The notes beneath the pieces are model-generated. The model ran no database searches. It was given only the letters and a program-made list of their open reading frames with translations, and had not been told where the DNA came from. The translations under genes were made by a program, and so were the position numbers. Shown here one piece after another: positions 34,333 to 44,051 of a stretch of 64,000 nucleotides of DNA; position 1 is the stretch's first letter; every line of letters starts with the position of its first letter. Source of the stretch: an uncultured beta proteobacterium (GTDB lineage Bacteria > Pseudomonadota > Gammaproteobacteria > Burkholderiales > Rhodocyclaceae); contig CAISOB010000004.1 of the NCBI GenBank assembly GCA_903886975.1, positions 1-64,000 on the forward strand. Reading direction: 5' to 3'.

Positions 34333-34836
34333 TCAGGCTGCCGCGAGCAGTTTTGTGCTGGCCAGTACCGCGCGCACTTTCGCTGCGTCTTCTTCGCTGC
34401 CGTGCACCATGAGAATGTACTTGTCGACTTTCAATGCGGTTTCGTACTTGATCACCTGATCCTTGGGCACGCCGATCTGGGTCAATGCCGCCCCCAACGC
34501 CGACAGACCGCCGACGACTACCGCGCCCTCGAGCGCACTGACCAGCGCGACCACCACCGGCCCGGCCATGGCCACGAGTCCCAGACCCGGCAGGAAGAAC
34601 ACCGCTGGCCCGAGCAGCAGGCCCCAGATACTGCCCCAGAACGCGCCGGCGCCGCCCCAGGTCTTGATCTTGTCGCCGGCGGTGTAGAAGCCCAGCGGGT
34701 GTTCCTCGGTGTGATAGCCCTTGCCGACCAGCGAAAGCTTCTTCATTTCGAAGCCCGAACGGCTCAGCGTCTGAATGGCATCTTCGGCTTCGACGTGGGT
34801 GTTGAAAACATAAAACGGTGAATTGTCCTTTTCCAT
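34333..34836 (-). CDS. DUF1269-like/general stress membrane protein
   Basis: VFNTHVEAEDAIQTLSRSGFEMKKLSLVGKGYHTEEHPLGFYTAGDKIKTWGGAGAFWGSIWGLLLGPA. Confidence 0.8.
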   Translation of the reverse strand: MEKDNSPFYVFNTHVEAEDAIQTLSRSGFEMKKLSLVGKGYHTEEHPLGFYTAGDKIKTWGGAGAFWGSIWGLLLGPAVFFLPGLGLVAMAGPVVVALVSALEGAVVVGGLSALGAALTQIGVPKDQVIKYETALKVDKYILMVHGSEEDAAKVRAVLASTKLLAAA

Positions 34837-34845
34837 GGTTCTTCC

Positions 34846-35499
34846 TTAGTTGGCGACGATGATGAAGTCATTAACGTTGCGCACACCGGCGGAGCCCCAG
34901 GCGCAATGCACCACGAGGTCATGTTCAGCACGGGTGCCCACGGTTCCGGTCAGCGTGACGTCGCCACCGACGATATCGATCACGATATTCTGTGCATCGG
35001 TCGTGGCATGCCGCTTCAAGGCGGCCTCGATGTCCGACTTGACGATGCTCATGGACACGCTGGGAGCGATGACGATTTCATTGCTGACGCCGGTGACGCC
35101 CATCAGATTGCGAACGGCGCCCGTCGCCGCATCACGCTGATAATGCCAATCGACTTTCCCGGAAAGCGTGACCCAGCCGTTTTCGACCAGGGCCTTGACG
35201 GAATCCCTGGGCAAAAAGGTCGACCATTCGAGAACGTTCTCCACTGCGTGGCCGATGTCCGCATCGCTGCGCTTGCCCAGGCCGAAGAGATTGACTTGCA
35301 TCTCGACAGCGAGCGCCTTGACGCCGGATACGCGTTGAGCCGCATGCTCCGCGCCCCATTTTTCGGCATAGCTGCCGACGTGGCCGGCCAGGGTCACGAT
35401 GCCGTCCTTGACCTCGACGCCGATGTCAGCCGCGTTGACCGAGGGTTCCCACTTCAATTCCGCGAGCACGTCCTGCTGCAGTTGAATATCCGTTTTCAT
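34846..35499 (-). CDS. BON domain protein (three BON repeats, OsmY-like)
   Basis: MKTDIQLQQDVLAELKWEPSVNAADIGVEVKDGIVTLAGHVGSYAEKWGAEHAAQRVSGVKALAVEM with two more BON units. Confidence 0.92.
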   Translation of the reverse strand: MKTDIQLQQDVLAELKWEPSVNAADIGVEVKDGIVTLAGHVGSYAEKWGAEHAAQRVSGVKALAVEMQVNLFGLGKRSDADIGHAVENVLEWSTFLPRDSVKALVENGWVTLSGKVDWHYQRDAATGAVRNLMGVTGVSNEIVIAPSVSMSIVKSDIEAALKRHATTDAQNIVIDIVGGDVTLTGTVGTRAEHDLVVHCAWGSAGVRNVNDFIIVAN

Positions 35500-35555
35500 A
35501 TTGGTCTTTCAGTTTCATTAAGGGATGCCGAATATGCGCCGGAAATATCGCCGGT

Positions 35556-35575
35556 TCTGTTCGCTGGCGCTCGTA
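35556..35575. promoter_or_regulatory. Crp-like palindromic site TCTGTTCGCTGGCGCTCGTA upstream of the BON gene
   Basis: Shared motif, 57 bp upstream of the 35499 start. Confidence 0.6.
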
Positions 35576-35672
35576 CAGTGATTGCCAAAGATGTCCGGGT
35601 CCGAGCCCGTCCAAGCGACCGGGGTATATTCGATTCCTGTCGATCGGAATGGAATTCACCAGCGCGGAAGCC

Positions 35673-35692
35673 AACGTTCGCCAGCGAACAGA
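35673..35692. promoter_or_regulatory. Crp-like palindromic site AACGTTCGCCAGCGAACAGA upstream of the MgtA-like gene
   Basis: Perfect arms GTTCGC-CA-GCGAAC. Confidence 0.65.
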
Positions 35693-35790
35693 CGGCGAGG
35701 CGCGGGCACGGCACCGTCGCGAGAATCGATGCCGACTCATCTCGCGGTGAGTCTGGCACGGCCCATTCAGAAAAGGTTCAGGTGACCGTG

Positions 35791-38358
35791 ATGCCCAATG
35801 ACAGCTGGTGGCTGACGCCGCTGACCGAACCGCAGGCCGATCTCGCGACCGATGCCGCGGGCTTGTCGAACACCGAAGCGAAAATCCGGCTCGCCCGGTT
35901 CGGGCCCAACCAGTTCCGCGAACGGCAGGAGAAATCGCTGCTCGTGCAGTTCCTGGCCCGCTTCAAGAATCCGCTGGTCATCATTCTCCTGGTGGCGAGC
36001 GGGATTTCGGCATTTTCCGGCGAAGTCGCCAACTTCGTTATCATCAGTTTCATCGTTCTGCTCAGCGTGATGCTCGATTTCGTGCAGGAGCACCGCGCCA
36101 ATGCCGCGGCCGAAAAATTGCGCCAGTCGGTTTCGGTGCGAGCCACCGTCCTGCGCGACGGCAAGCCGATCGATATTGCGGTGACCGAGGTCGTTCCCGG
36201 CGACCTCGTCGCGCTCTCGGCGGGCGACATGGTTCCGGCCGACGGCATGCTGCTCGAAGCGAATGATTTCTTCGTCAAGCAGGCGCTGCTGACCGGCGAA
36301 CCCTACCCGGTGGAAAAGCACCCGGGCGCGCTGGCCGCCACGGCAACGGAATTGCAGGCCGCGACCAATGCCGTCTTCATGGGCACCTCGGTGATCAGCG
36401 GCAGCGCCCGCATGCGGGTGGTCAAGACCGGCACAGCCACGGCGATAGGCGCAATCGCCGACAGCATTTCGCGACCGACCGAGCCGACCTCGTTCGAGAT
36501 CGGCACCCGCCACTTCGGCATGCTGATCATGCGCTTGACCATCCTGATGGTGATGTTCGTGCTGCTGGTCAATGCCTATTTCCACAAGCCGTGGCTGGAT
36601 TCCTTTCTGTTCGCGGTGGCCCTCGCCGTCGGGCTGACGCCGGAACTCCTGCCGATGGTCGTCTCGGTCACGCTATCGCGCGGTGCCATGCGCATGGCCA
36701 AGAAGCAGATGATCGTCAAGCGGCTGTCGGCCATCCAGGATCTGGGATCGATGGACGTGCTGTGCACCGACAAGACCGGAACGCTGACCGAGGCGAAAAT
36801 ACGTCTGGAGAAGCACGTTGACGCGCAGGGCCAACCGAGCGAGAAAGTGCTCGAGCTTGCCTATTTCAACAGCTTCTTCGAAACCGGCCTGAAGAGTCCG
36901 CTCGACGACGCCATTCTCGAACACGGCCACATCGAGACCGGCGCCTGGAAGAAGATCGACGAGTGTCCTTTCGATTTCGAGCGCCGCCGCGTTTCGGTCC
37001 TGATCGACAACGGGCAGACCCGCTGGCTGGTGGTCAAGGGCGCGCCCGACGAAATCGTCGGCTTGTGCGCGCAGTGCGAAGTGCTTAATGAGGCGCCGCG
37101 TTCCGTCGATGCGGCGGCGCTCGCCGCGATTCGCGACCAGTATCACGCGCTCGAGAAGGATGGTTACCGCGCGCTCGGGATCGCCTGGCGCGAAGTGCCG
37201 AGGGATCATTCGCATGCCGTAGTCGGTGACGAAAGCGCGCTGATCCTCGCGGGCTTCGCAGCGTTTCTCGATCCGCCCAAGGCAAGTGCCGGATCGGCGC
37301 TGGCTGCCCTGGCCCGCGTCGGCGTGGCGATCAAGATCGTTACCGGCGACAGCGACCTGGTGACCCGCCACGTCTGTACCGAATTGAAGATTCCCGTGGT
37401 CGGGCTCATGACCGGCAGCGACATCGCGCCGCTCGACGACCGGGCGCTGCAGGCCCGGGTCGAAACCGCGAACCTTTTCTGCCGCGTCAATCCGGCGCAG
37501 AAGGAGCGGATCATCCTGGCGCTCAGGGCGCGCGGCCACGTCGTCGGTTACCTCGGCGACGGCATCAACGACGCGCCCTCGCTGCACTCGGCGGACGTCG
37601 GCCTGTCGGTCGACTCGGCGGTCGATGTGGCCAAGGAAGCGGCCGACATGATTCTCCTCAGACCCGATCTGCACGTGCTGCACGCCGGCGTTCTCGAAGG
37701 ACGGCGCACTTTCGGCAACATTATGAAGTACATCATGATGGGCACCAGTTCCAACTTCGGCAATATGTTCAGCATGGCCGGCGCGGCGCTCTTCCTGCCC
37801 TTCCTGCCGATGCTGCCGACGCAGATCCTGCTCAACAACATTCTTTACGACGTCTCCGAAATCGCCATTCCGCTCGACGAGGTCGATTCGGTCGACATGC
37901 GCTCGCCGCGCGTGCTCGACATGGCTTTCGTGCGCAATTTCATGCTCGTCATCGGGCCGATCAGTTCGGCTTTCGACTTCCTGACTTTCTACGTCATGCT
38001 GGCGATCCTGCACGCCGACGAGAAGCTGTTCCAGACCGGCTGGTTCGTCGAATCGCTGTGCACCCAGGTGCTCGTCATCTTCATCATCCGCACCCGCGGC
38101 AATCCGTTCAAGAGCCGCCCGCATCCTTGGCTGACCGCGAGTTCGCTGATTGTCGTCGCGTGCGCCGTGTTGCTGCCTTTCACGCCGATCGGCAGCTATT
38201 TCGGGTTTGTCCCGCCGCCGGCCAGGTTCTTTGTCATCCTCGGCGGCATGGTCGTGGTCTATCTGCTGCTCGTCGAACTGGCCAAGCGCGGCTTTTATCG
38301 CTGGGCAATGGCGCGGGCGCCGACACCCCAGGGCGTGCAACGCAATTTTCCGCGGTGA
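35791..38358 (+). CDS. mgtA: Magnesium-translocating P-type ATPase
   Basis: MPNDSWWLTPLTEPQADL...; DVLCTDKTGTLTEAKIRLEKHVD; VGYLGDGINDAPSLHSADVGLSVDSAVDVAKEAADMILLRPDL. Upstream part of the ORF-track call is antisense to BON. Confidence 0.94.
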   Translation: MPNDSWWLTPLTEPQADLATDAAGLSNTEAKIRLARFGPNQFRERQEKSLLVQFLARFKNPLVIILLVASGISAFSGEVANFVIISFIVLLSVMLDFVQEHRANAAAEKLRQSVSVRATVLRDGKPIDIAVTEVVPGDLVALSAGDMVPADGMLLEANDFFVKQALLTGEPYPVEKHPGALAATATELQAATNAVFMGTSVISGSARMRVVKTGTATAIGAIADSISRPTEPTSFEIGTRHFGMLIMRLTILMVMFVLLVNAYFHKPWLDSFLFAVALAVGLTPELLPMVVSVTLSRGAMRMAKKQMIVKRLSAIQDLGSMDVLCTDKTGTLTEAKIRLEKHVDAQGQPSEKVLELAYFNSFFETGLKSPLDDAILEHGHIETGAWKKIDECPFDFERRRVSVLIDNGQTRWLVVKGAPDEIVGLCAQCEVLNEAPRSVDAAALAAIRDQYHALEKDGYRALGIAWREVPRDHSHAVVGDESALILAGFAAFLDPPKASAGSALAALARVGVAIKIVTGDSDLVTRHVCTELKIPVVGLMTGSDIAPLDDRALQARVETANLFCRVNPAQKERIILALRARGHVVGYLGDGINDAPSLHSADVGLSVDSAVDVAKEAADMILLRPDLHVLHAGVLEGRRTFGNIMKYIMMGTSSNFGNMFSMAGAALFLPFLPMLPTQILLNNILYDVSEIAIPLDEVDSVDMRSPRVLDMAFVRNFMLVIGPISSAFDFLTFYVMLAILHADEKLFQTGWFVESLCTQVLVIFIIRTRGNPFKSRPHPWLTASSLIVVACAVLLPFTPIGSYFGFVPPPARFFVILGGMVVVYLLLVELAKRGFYRWAMARAPTPQGVQRNFPR

Positions 38359-39629
38359 GCAAGAGCGCGCTCCACAAGAAAGTGTCCCTTTGGGCCCGCC
38401 TGGGCCCCGGCCTGATCACCGGCGCTGCGGACGATGACCCGAGCGGCATCGCCACCTATTCGCAAGTCGGCGCCGGATTCGGTTATCCCATTCTGTGGAC
38501 CGCGCTGTTCACTTATCCGCTGATGGTCGGCATTCAGACCGTCAGTGCGCTCATCGGCCGGGTGACAGGTCAGGGACTCGCCGCCAACATCCGCCGCCAC
38601 TATCCACCGTGGCTGCTCTACAGCATCGTCCTGTCGCTGCTGCTGGCGAATACGATCAACATTGCCGCCGATATCGGCGCAATGGGCGCAGCGCTCAAAC
38701 TGCTGATCGGCGGACCGGCGCACTGGTACGCGATCGCTTTCGGTGTGGTCTCGCTGACCCTGCAGGTCTTCATTTCTTTCCCGCGCTACGCGCCGCTTCT
38801 GAAGGCGCTGACCATGGCGCTGCTCGCCTACGTGGCGACTCTCTTCATCGTCAAGGTGCCGTGGGGCGACGTCGTCCTGCAGACGCTGTGGCCGTCGCTG
38901 TCGCTCAGGCCCGCTTATCTGGTCGCAATTGTCGCGGTCTTCGGCACGACGATCAGCCCGTATCTCTTTTTCTGGCAGGCCTCGCAGGAAGTCGAAGATC
39001 AGCGCGCGGCGCCCGGCGCGGAGCCGCTGATCGCAGCGCCCGAGCAGGCGCGCGAAGAATTGCAGCGGATCAGGATCGATACCTATGTCGGCATGGGTCT
39101 TTCCAACCTGGTCGCGTTCTGCATCATGCTGACGGCCGTGGTCACCCTGCATCTCAATGGCACCACGGACATCCAGACTTCGGCGCAGGCCGCGCAGGCG
39201 CTGCGCCCGCTGGCCGGCGATTTCGCTTTCGTGCTGTTCGCCGCAGGCATCGTCGGCACCGGGCTGCTCGCCGTGCCGATTCTCGCCGGCTCGTCGGCCT
39301 ATGCCGTCGCCGAAGCCTTCAAGTGGCGCACCGGACTCGGTCTCGAACTGTTGCAGGCGCGCGGCTTCTACGCCATCGTCAGCATCGCGACCGTGCTCGG
39401 CGTCGCGCTCAATTTCACACCGATCGATCCGATCAAGGCGCTCTTCTGGAGTGCGGTGATCAACGGCGTCATTTCGCTTCCGATCATGGTCGTGATGATG
39501 TTGATGGCGGTCCGTGCCGACATCATGGGCGACTTCGTCATCACCCGCCGGCTTGCGATTCTCGGCTGGTTGGCCACGGCAAGCATGACCGTCGTCGTAG
39601 CCGCGATGCTCGTCACCTGGGGGCGGTGA
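38355..39629 (+). CDS. Nramp family divalent metal transporter
   Basis: GPGLITGAADDDPSGIATYSQVGAGFGYPILWTALFTYPLMVGIQ. GTG start overlaps the mgtA stop (GTGA). Confidence 0.92.
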   Translation: MSKSALHKKVSLWARLGPGLITGAADDDPSGIATYSQVGAGFGYPILWTALFTYPLMVGIQTVSALIGRVTGQGLAANIRRHYPPWLLYSIVLSLLLANTINIAADIGAMGAALKLLIGGPAHWYAIAFGVVSLTLQVFISFPRYAPLLKALTMALLAYVATLFIVKVPWGDVVLQTLWPSLSLRPAYLVAIVAVFGTTISPYLFFWQASQEVEDQRAAPGAEPLIAAPEQAREELQRIRIDTYVGMGLSNLVAFCIMLTAVVTLHLNGTTDIQTSAQAAQALRPLAGDFAFVLFAAGIVGTGLLAVPILAGSSAYAVAEAFKWRTGLGLELLQARGFYAIVSIATVLGVALNFTPIDPIKALFWSAVINGVISLPIMVVMMLMAVRADIMGDFVITRRLAILGWLATASMTVVVAAMLVTWGR

Positions 39630-39691
39630 GGGCCGTCCCAAGGTGACGGGGGAACGAAGCAGCTTGTCTGCAGGTCGCGAACTTTCACTGC

Positions 39692-39711
39692 TCCGTTCGT
39701 TTGCGCACATA
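39692..39711. promoter_or_regulatory. Crp-like palindromic site TCCGTTCGTTTGCGCACATA upstream of the PLD gene
   Basis: Shared motif about 130 bp upstream of the 39844 start. Confidence 0.6.
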
Positions 39712-39843
39712 ACTTTGCGCCAAGCGTCCGTATGCTGTGCAAGGCTTTCTTCATGAAGATCGATTCAAGATGCGCGTCGTAATGCAACCCGAAACCTCTT
39801 CGGCAAGGCCTGAACGAGCGCTCGAACTTGCAGGCGCAAGGCG

Positions 39844-41442
39844 ATGACGCAGCGTTCATGCTTCGTGCTGGCCATCATCCTGAGTGTCGGCTTGCTCGGC
39901 GGCTGCGCGTCGCTGCCGCCGGGTTCGGATTTTCCCAAAACGGACTCCGCGGCGCTGGCGCACCCGGAGCAGACGCAACTGGGTCAGCAGTTCGACGCCA
40001 AGGCGCGCGAACACGACGGCAATTCGGGCTATCGTATCATTCCGGTCGGTGCCGACGGCTTTCTGATGCGCATGGAAATGATCAATGCCGCGCAACGCAC
40101 CCTCGACCTGCAGTACTTCATCTTTCACGGTGACCAAACCGGCCGGCTGCTCAGCGACGCCGTACTGCATGCCGCCGATCGCGGGGTGCGCGTGCGGATT
40201 CTAGTCGACGACGGCGAAACGGAAGCCGGCGATGAACAGATCGTGGCGCTTGAAGCGCATCGCTCCATCGAGATCAGGATCTTCAACCCCTTCGCCTACC
40301 GCGGCCATCTAACGGCGTTGCGGGCGCTCGAATTCGCCTTCAATGCCTCGCGCCTCGACTACCGGATGCACAACAAACTACTGGTTGTCGACAATTCGAT
40401 CGCGCTGATCGGCGGGCGCAATATCGGCGATCAATACTTCCAGATCGATCCCGAGTCGCAATTCGCCGACGACGATGTCTTCGCGGGTGGGCCGATCGCC
40501 CAGAAACTTTCGGCGACTTTCGACGAATTCTGGAGCAGCGCACTCGCCATCCCGGCGCAGGCGCTCTTCACCGGCAAGTCATCGTCCGCCGCCTTGCACG
40601 AACAGCGCGAGGTCTTGCATGAAGACACCCGGCAGGCCAAGGCTGACGGTGTCGATTATGTGAAGCGGATCGCCAGCGGCGAACCGTACAATGGAATCAT
40701 CTCGGGCCGCTTGCCGCTGGTCTGGGCGCGTGCCCAGGTGGTCTGCGACAGCCCCGACAAGCGGAAGGTGGAGAAAGGCGAGATGGTCGGCCGCCTGATG
40801 CACCGCGCCGTCGCCAACGCGGCGCTGGCCACGCAGTCCGAACTGCTGATGATCACCCCTTATCTGGTTCCGGGCGACGAAGGCATGCAGCTATTCAAGG
40901 ACCTGCGCCAGCGCGGCGTCCGCGTGCGCGTGCTGACCAGTTCGCTCGAATCCTCTACGGTGTCGGCGGCGCAAGCCGGCTACATGCATTACCGCGTGCC
41001 GCTGCTCCAAGACGGCGTCGAACTCTACGAGATCCGCTCGCTGCTGGGCAACACCCGCGGTAGCGGCCAGACGGCGGCCATCTCGCGCTTCGGCAATTAT
41101 TCGCTGCACGCCAAACTCTTCGTTTTCGACCGGCGCAGATTGTTCATCGGTTCGATGAATTTCGATCAGCGCTCGATGCATCTGAATACCGAAATCGGCC
41201 TGATCATCGACAGCCCAGAACTTGCGCAGCAGGTCGCCGCGCGCTTCGAGGCCATGGTGCAGCCGGTCAATTCCTACCAGCTCCAGTTGCAGAGCAAGGC
41301 CGCGCGACGGCCGTCGAGCCTTGTGTGGCGGACCGTCGAAGATGGCCGCGCGGTCGAGTACGACGAGGAGCCGGCGCGCAGCGGCTGGCAGCGATTCAAG
41401 ATCAATTTCCTGACCTTGCTGCCGTTCGACAGCGAGCTGTGA
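39844..41442 (+). CDS. Phospholipase D family lipoprotein (cardiolipin synthase-like)
   Basis: Lipobox LLGGC; two HxK motifs (HNKLLVVDNSIALIGGRNIGDQYF, HAKLFVFDRRRLFIGSMNFDQRS). Confidence 0.93.
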   Translation: MTQRSCFVLAIILSVGLLGGCASLPPGSDFPKTDSAALAHPEQTQLGQQFDAKAREHDGNSGYRIIPVGADGFLMRMEMINAAQRTLDLQYFIFHGDQTGRLLSDAVLHAADRGVRVRILVDDGETEAGDEQIVALEAHRSIEIRIFNPFAYRGHLTALRALEFAFNASRLDYRMHNKLLVVDNSIALIGGRNIGDQYFQIDPESQFADDDVFAGGPIAQKLSATFDEFWSSALAIPAQALFTGKSSSAALHEQREVLHEDTRQAKADGVDYVKRIASGEPYNGIISGRLPLVWARAQVVCDSPDKRKVEKGEMVGRLMHRAVANAALATQSELLMITPYLVPGDEGMQLFKDLRQRGVRVRVLTSSLESSTVSAAQAGYMHYRVPLLQDGVELYEIRSLLGNTRGSGQTAAISRFGNYSLHAKLFVFDRRRLFIGSMNFDQRSMHLNTEIGLIIDSPELAQQVAARFEAMVQPVNSYQLQLQSKAARRPSSLVWRTVEDGRAVEYDEEPARSGWQRFKINFLTLLPFDSEL

Positions 41443-41491
41443 GCGCCGCTCGAGACTGTTGTCAGCGCAATCCTTGCCGGCAGTAGACAAG

Positions 41492-41519
41492 ATTCGCCCC
41501 GCGCGAAGGCGGGGCGAAT
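41492..41519. terminator. Hairpin between convergent genes
   Basis: ATTCGCCCCGC-gcgaag-GCGGGGCGAAT. Confidence 0.65.
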
Positions 41520-41563
41520 GTTCGGTCGGGGCGGCGGCGCTGGCGGCTTCTTGCGACCGGATT

Positions 41564-41905
41564 CTACTTGGCCTTCTTGACCTTGAGGTGGTTGGTTACC
41601 GCGACCACGCCCTCGGTGGCCTTGGCAATTGATACCGCCTTGTCGACGTCATCCTTCGACGCGACGGTGCCGCTCAGCACGACCATGCCATTGGCATCAG
41701 TATCGACTTTGACATGGGCCAGGCTGGACATCTTTTCCTCGGCCAGTTTGGCTTTGACCTTGGTCGTTATGACCGAATCCTTGACGAAGGCCTTCGGGTG
41801 CGTGCGGTCGGTATCGCCGTCAGTGGCCGAGTAGGCGGCGATAGGGGCCAGCAAGGCTCCGACGACGAGACAGAGGGTCGAGAGGGTGGCTAACTTGGTC
41901 TTCAT
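41564..41905 (-). CDS. BON domain-containing exported protein
   Basis: MKTKLATLSTLCLVVGALLAPIAAYSATDGDTDRTHPKAFVKDSVITTKVKAKLAEEKMSSLAHVKVDTDANGMVVLSGTVASKDDVDKAVSIA. Confidence 0.93.
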   Translation of the reverse strand: MKTKLATLSTLCLVVGALLAPIAAYSATDGDTDRTHPKAFVKDSVITTKVKAKLAEEKMSSLAHVKVDTDANGMVVLSGTVASKDDVDKAVSIAKATEGVVAVTNHLKVKKAK

Positions 41906-41964
41906 GATCACTCCTTGGTTAAACGCAATTGGAGTGGTGATGCTAGAGGCCACGGACGCAGATA

Positions 41965-41984
41965 TCTGTTCGCTGGCGCACATA
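41965..41984. promoter_or_regulatory. Crp-like palindromic site TCTGTTCGCTGGCGCACATA (left of a pair)
   Basis: Close match to consensus, 60 bp upstream of the BON start. Confidence 0.7.
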
Positions 41985-42019
41985 AGCCGCCGCCCGAAGA
42001 TACTCTGGAACAAACCGGC

Positions 42020-42039
42020 TGCGTGTGTCAGCGCACAGA
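42020..42039. promoter_or_regulatory. Crp-like palindromic site TGCGTGTGTCAGCGCACAGA (right of a pair)
   Basis: 55 bp from the left site, upstream of the divergent 42121 gene. Confidence 0.6.
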
Positions 42040-42120
42040 AGTCCTCGGCGATCTCGCGCACCATGCTGTCGACGGGTCTGTGAAACCGGAGGGGTCCGAA
42101 CAGACACGCAGGACACAGAA

Positions 42121-42582
42121 ATGACAAGGCAGATCAATGCACTCCCGAATCCGCGGCTTCTGATCGTTGCCGTCGCCGTCGTCCTGTCCGGCATCTTTGG
42201 AGTTACCGCGGTAAAGGCCTGGGCACCCGGCTCGGCCGACGTCAAGGAAGGCAGTGCCGCTTCCGTCCCCGAGAACTCTCCGCCGCAGCCCGAAGCGAAT
42301 TCCGAAGCGAACGGACCGCCGGGGAAGTGCATGGAGTGCGGCATCATCGAGTCGAAGCGCGAGGTATGGACGGACGGAGATCGCGCTGCGGAAATGACCG
42401 ATGTCGTCGAACTTGCCCGGCCGGCGCATGGCAAGGCGCGCGATCACGATCACATGGTCCGCAGCTTCGTTGTTACCGTGCGCATGAAGGACGGCGCCCG
42501 CCGCCAGTTCGTCGATGCGACTTCGGCAAACTGGAGACCGGGCGAGCGAGTGATCGTCATCCGCAATCGGTCTGACGATTGA
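42121..42582 (+). CDS. Membrane-anchored protein of unknown function
   Basis: MTRQINALPNPRLLIVAVAVVLSGIFGVTAVKAW then CMECGIIESKREVW...VRMKDGARRQFVDATSANWRPGERVIVIRN. Confidence 0.75.
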   Translation: MTRQINALPNPRLLIVAVAVVLSGIFGVTAVKAWAPGSADVKEGSAASVPENSPPQPEANSEANGPPGKCMECGIIESKREVWTDGDRAAEMTDVVELARPAHGKARDHDHMVRSFVVTVRMKDGARRQFVDATSANWRPGERVIVIRNRSDD

Positions 42583-42600
42583 CGTTCAATTGCCGTTGAA

Positions 42601-42620
42601 TGTGTGCGCCAGCAGACAGA
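42601..42620. promoter_or_regulatory. Crp-like palindromic site TGTGTGCGCCAGCAGACAGA
   Basis: Shared motif about 90 bp upstream of the 42711 start. Confidence 0.6.
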
Positions 42621-42710
42621 CCGCGAGCGCCGTCTTCCGTATTCTGGCCTTGTCGGGTGAAAGACAGTTCCCGCGCCTTACTCCGTATCTCATCGTCCAA
42701 AGGAAGATCA

Positions 42711-43292
42711 ATGAACACAGTCAACATCAAGGTCATAGCCATTGCGCTCAGCCTGGCTTGCAGTGCCGGCGCCATGGCGCAGGGCATGTCGAAAGCTGAT
42801 TACCAGGCAGGCAAGGACAGGATTGCGGCCGACTACAAATCGGCGAGGGGAGCCTGCACTTCATTCTCCGGCAATGCCAAGGACATTTGCGTTGCTGATG
42901 CCGAGGGCAAGAAGAATATTGCGAAGGCGGAGCTCGAAGCGAGCTACAAACCCAGTGTCAAAACGAAATACGATGTGCGCATCGCCAGGGCTGAGGCCGA
43001 TTATGGCGTGGCCATAGATAAATGCGACGACCTCGCCGGCAACCCGAAAGACGTTTGCGTGAAGGAAGCCAAGGCCGCGCAGGTCGCCGCCAAAGCCGAT
43101 GCCAAGGCGCAGATGAAGACCACCGAAGCGAACGCCGCGGCCAGTGAGAAGGGCGCCGATGCGCGCAAGGACGCGCGGGCGGACAAGGCCGACGCCGATT
43201 ATGCCGTGGCCAAGGAAAAGTGCGACTCCCTGGCCGGCGGCGCCAAGGACCAATGTCTGAACGACGCGAAAGCGCGTTTTGGCAAGTCGTAA
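42711..43292 (+). CDS. Exported protein with three C-x10-C helical repeats
   Basis: Signal peptide MNTVNIKVIAIALSLACSAGAMAQ then three units CTSFSGNAKDIC, CDDLAGNPKDVC, CDSLAGGAKDQC. Confidence 0.82.
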   Translation: MNTVNIKVIAIALSLACSAGAMAQGMSKADYQAGKDRIAADYKSARGACTSFSGNAKDICVADAEGKKNIAKAELEASYKPSVKTKYDVRIARAEADYGVAIDKCDDLAGNPKDVCVKEAKAAQVAAKADAKAQMKTTEANAAASEKGADARKDARADKADADYAVAKEKCDSLAGGAKDQCLNDAKARFGKS

Positions 43293-43330
43293 GTTGTTCC
43301 GTACTGAAACTGTTGAAGAAAGGTAATGCC

Positions 43331-43546
43331 ATGAAGACGAAGCAAAGTTTGACGCTTGGCGTAATTGCCGCGGCCCTGATGTTCGGTCTCAGTGCCTGTG
43401 CCGACATGTCCAGGCAGGACAGGGACACCGCGATAGGCGCCGGTGCCGGCGCCCTCGGCGGCGCCGTTCTTACCGGCGGTAGCGCGATCGGAACGGTCGG
43501 CGGCGCGGCGGTTGGCGGCGTCATCGGTCACGAAGTCGGCAAGTAG
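43331..43546 (+). CDS. Glycine-zipper lipoprotein (OsmB-like)
   Basis: MKTKQSLTLGVIAAALMFGLSACADMSRQDRDTAIGAGAGALGGAVLTGGSAIGTVGGAAVGGVIGHEVGK; lipobox LSAC. Confidence 0.85.
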   Translation: MKTKQSLTLGVIAAALMFGLSACADMSRQDRDTAIGAGAGALGGAVLTGGSAIGTVGGAAVGGVIGHEVGK

Positions 43547-43664
43547 TCGACGGCGATCACGCGCGGCGCCTGGCCTGCCCGGCCGGCGCGTCGCGCCAGA
43601 CACGGACTTGCAGCGAGCGTGTCCGCTATAGCCTCGCGTTCGCGCGGGGCAACCGGAGCCATCA

Positions 43665-43856
43665 ATGACAATAACATACAGGCAGGCGCTCTATGCGGCG
43701 CTGACCGTCAGCGCGTTGCTGATCGCAGGGTGTCAGAAGGAAGGGCCGGCCGAGCGCGCCGGCAAGGAAGTTGACCACGCGGTAGACAAGGTAGGACAGC
43801 AGATCGAAAAGGCCGGCGACAGCCTTCAGGATGCTTCGAAGGGCAACAAGAAGTAA
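43665..43856 (+). CDS. Small lipoprotein with amphipathic helix
   Basis: MTITYRQALYAALTVSALLIAGCQKEGPAERAGKEVDHAVDKVGQQIEKAGDSLQDASKGNKK. Confidence 0.75.
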   Translation: MTITYRQALYAALTVSALLIAGCQKEGPAERAGKEVDHAVDKVGQQIEKAGDSLQDASKGNKK

Positions 43857-44051
43857 GCAGCACGTCATGCCGCGATGAGGCCTGAGCATTGGTCAGGGTC
43901 GTCGCGAGCGCGATGGGCGGCATACCACAAATCCGCGAACAAGCTATTCACTGAAGGCGAGTGGGCGAGGTGGGCCTTTGATTGGTGTGTGCCAGGACTC
44001 GAGCAAGAGAATTTCATGTTTCTTAACGCACCAATTGATGGAGTATCTGCA

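Noticed and set aside
34906-35790. N-terminal 295 aa of the ORF-track call 34906..38358
   Set aside because: Antisense to the BON gene; the MgtA-like protein begins at MPNDSWWL (35791).
36673-39710. Long minus-strand ORFs opposite mgtA and Nramp
   Set aside because: Shadow ORFs, His/Arg/Asp-rich low-complexity translation.
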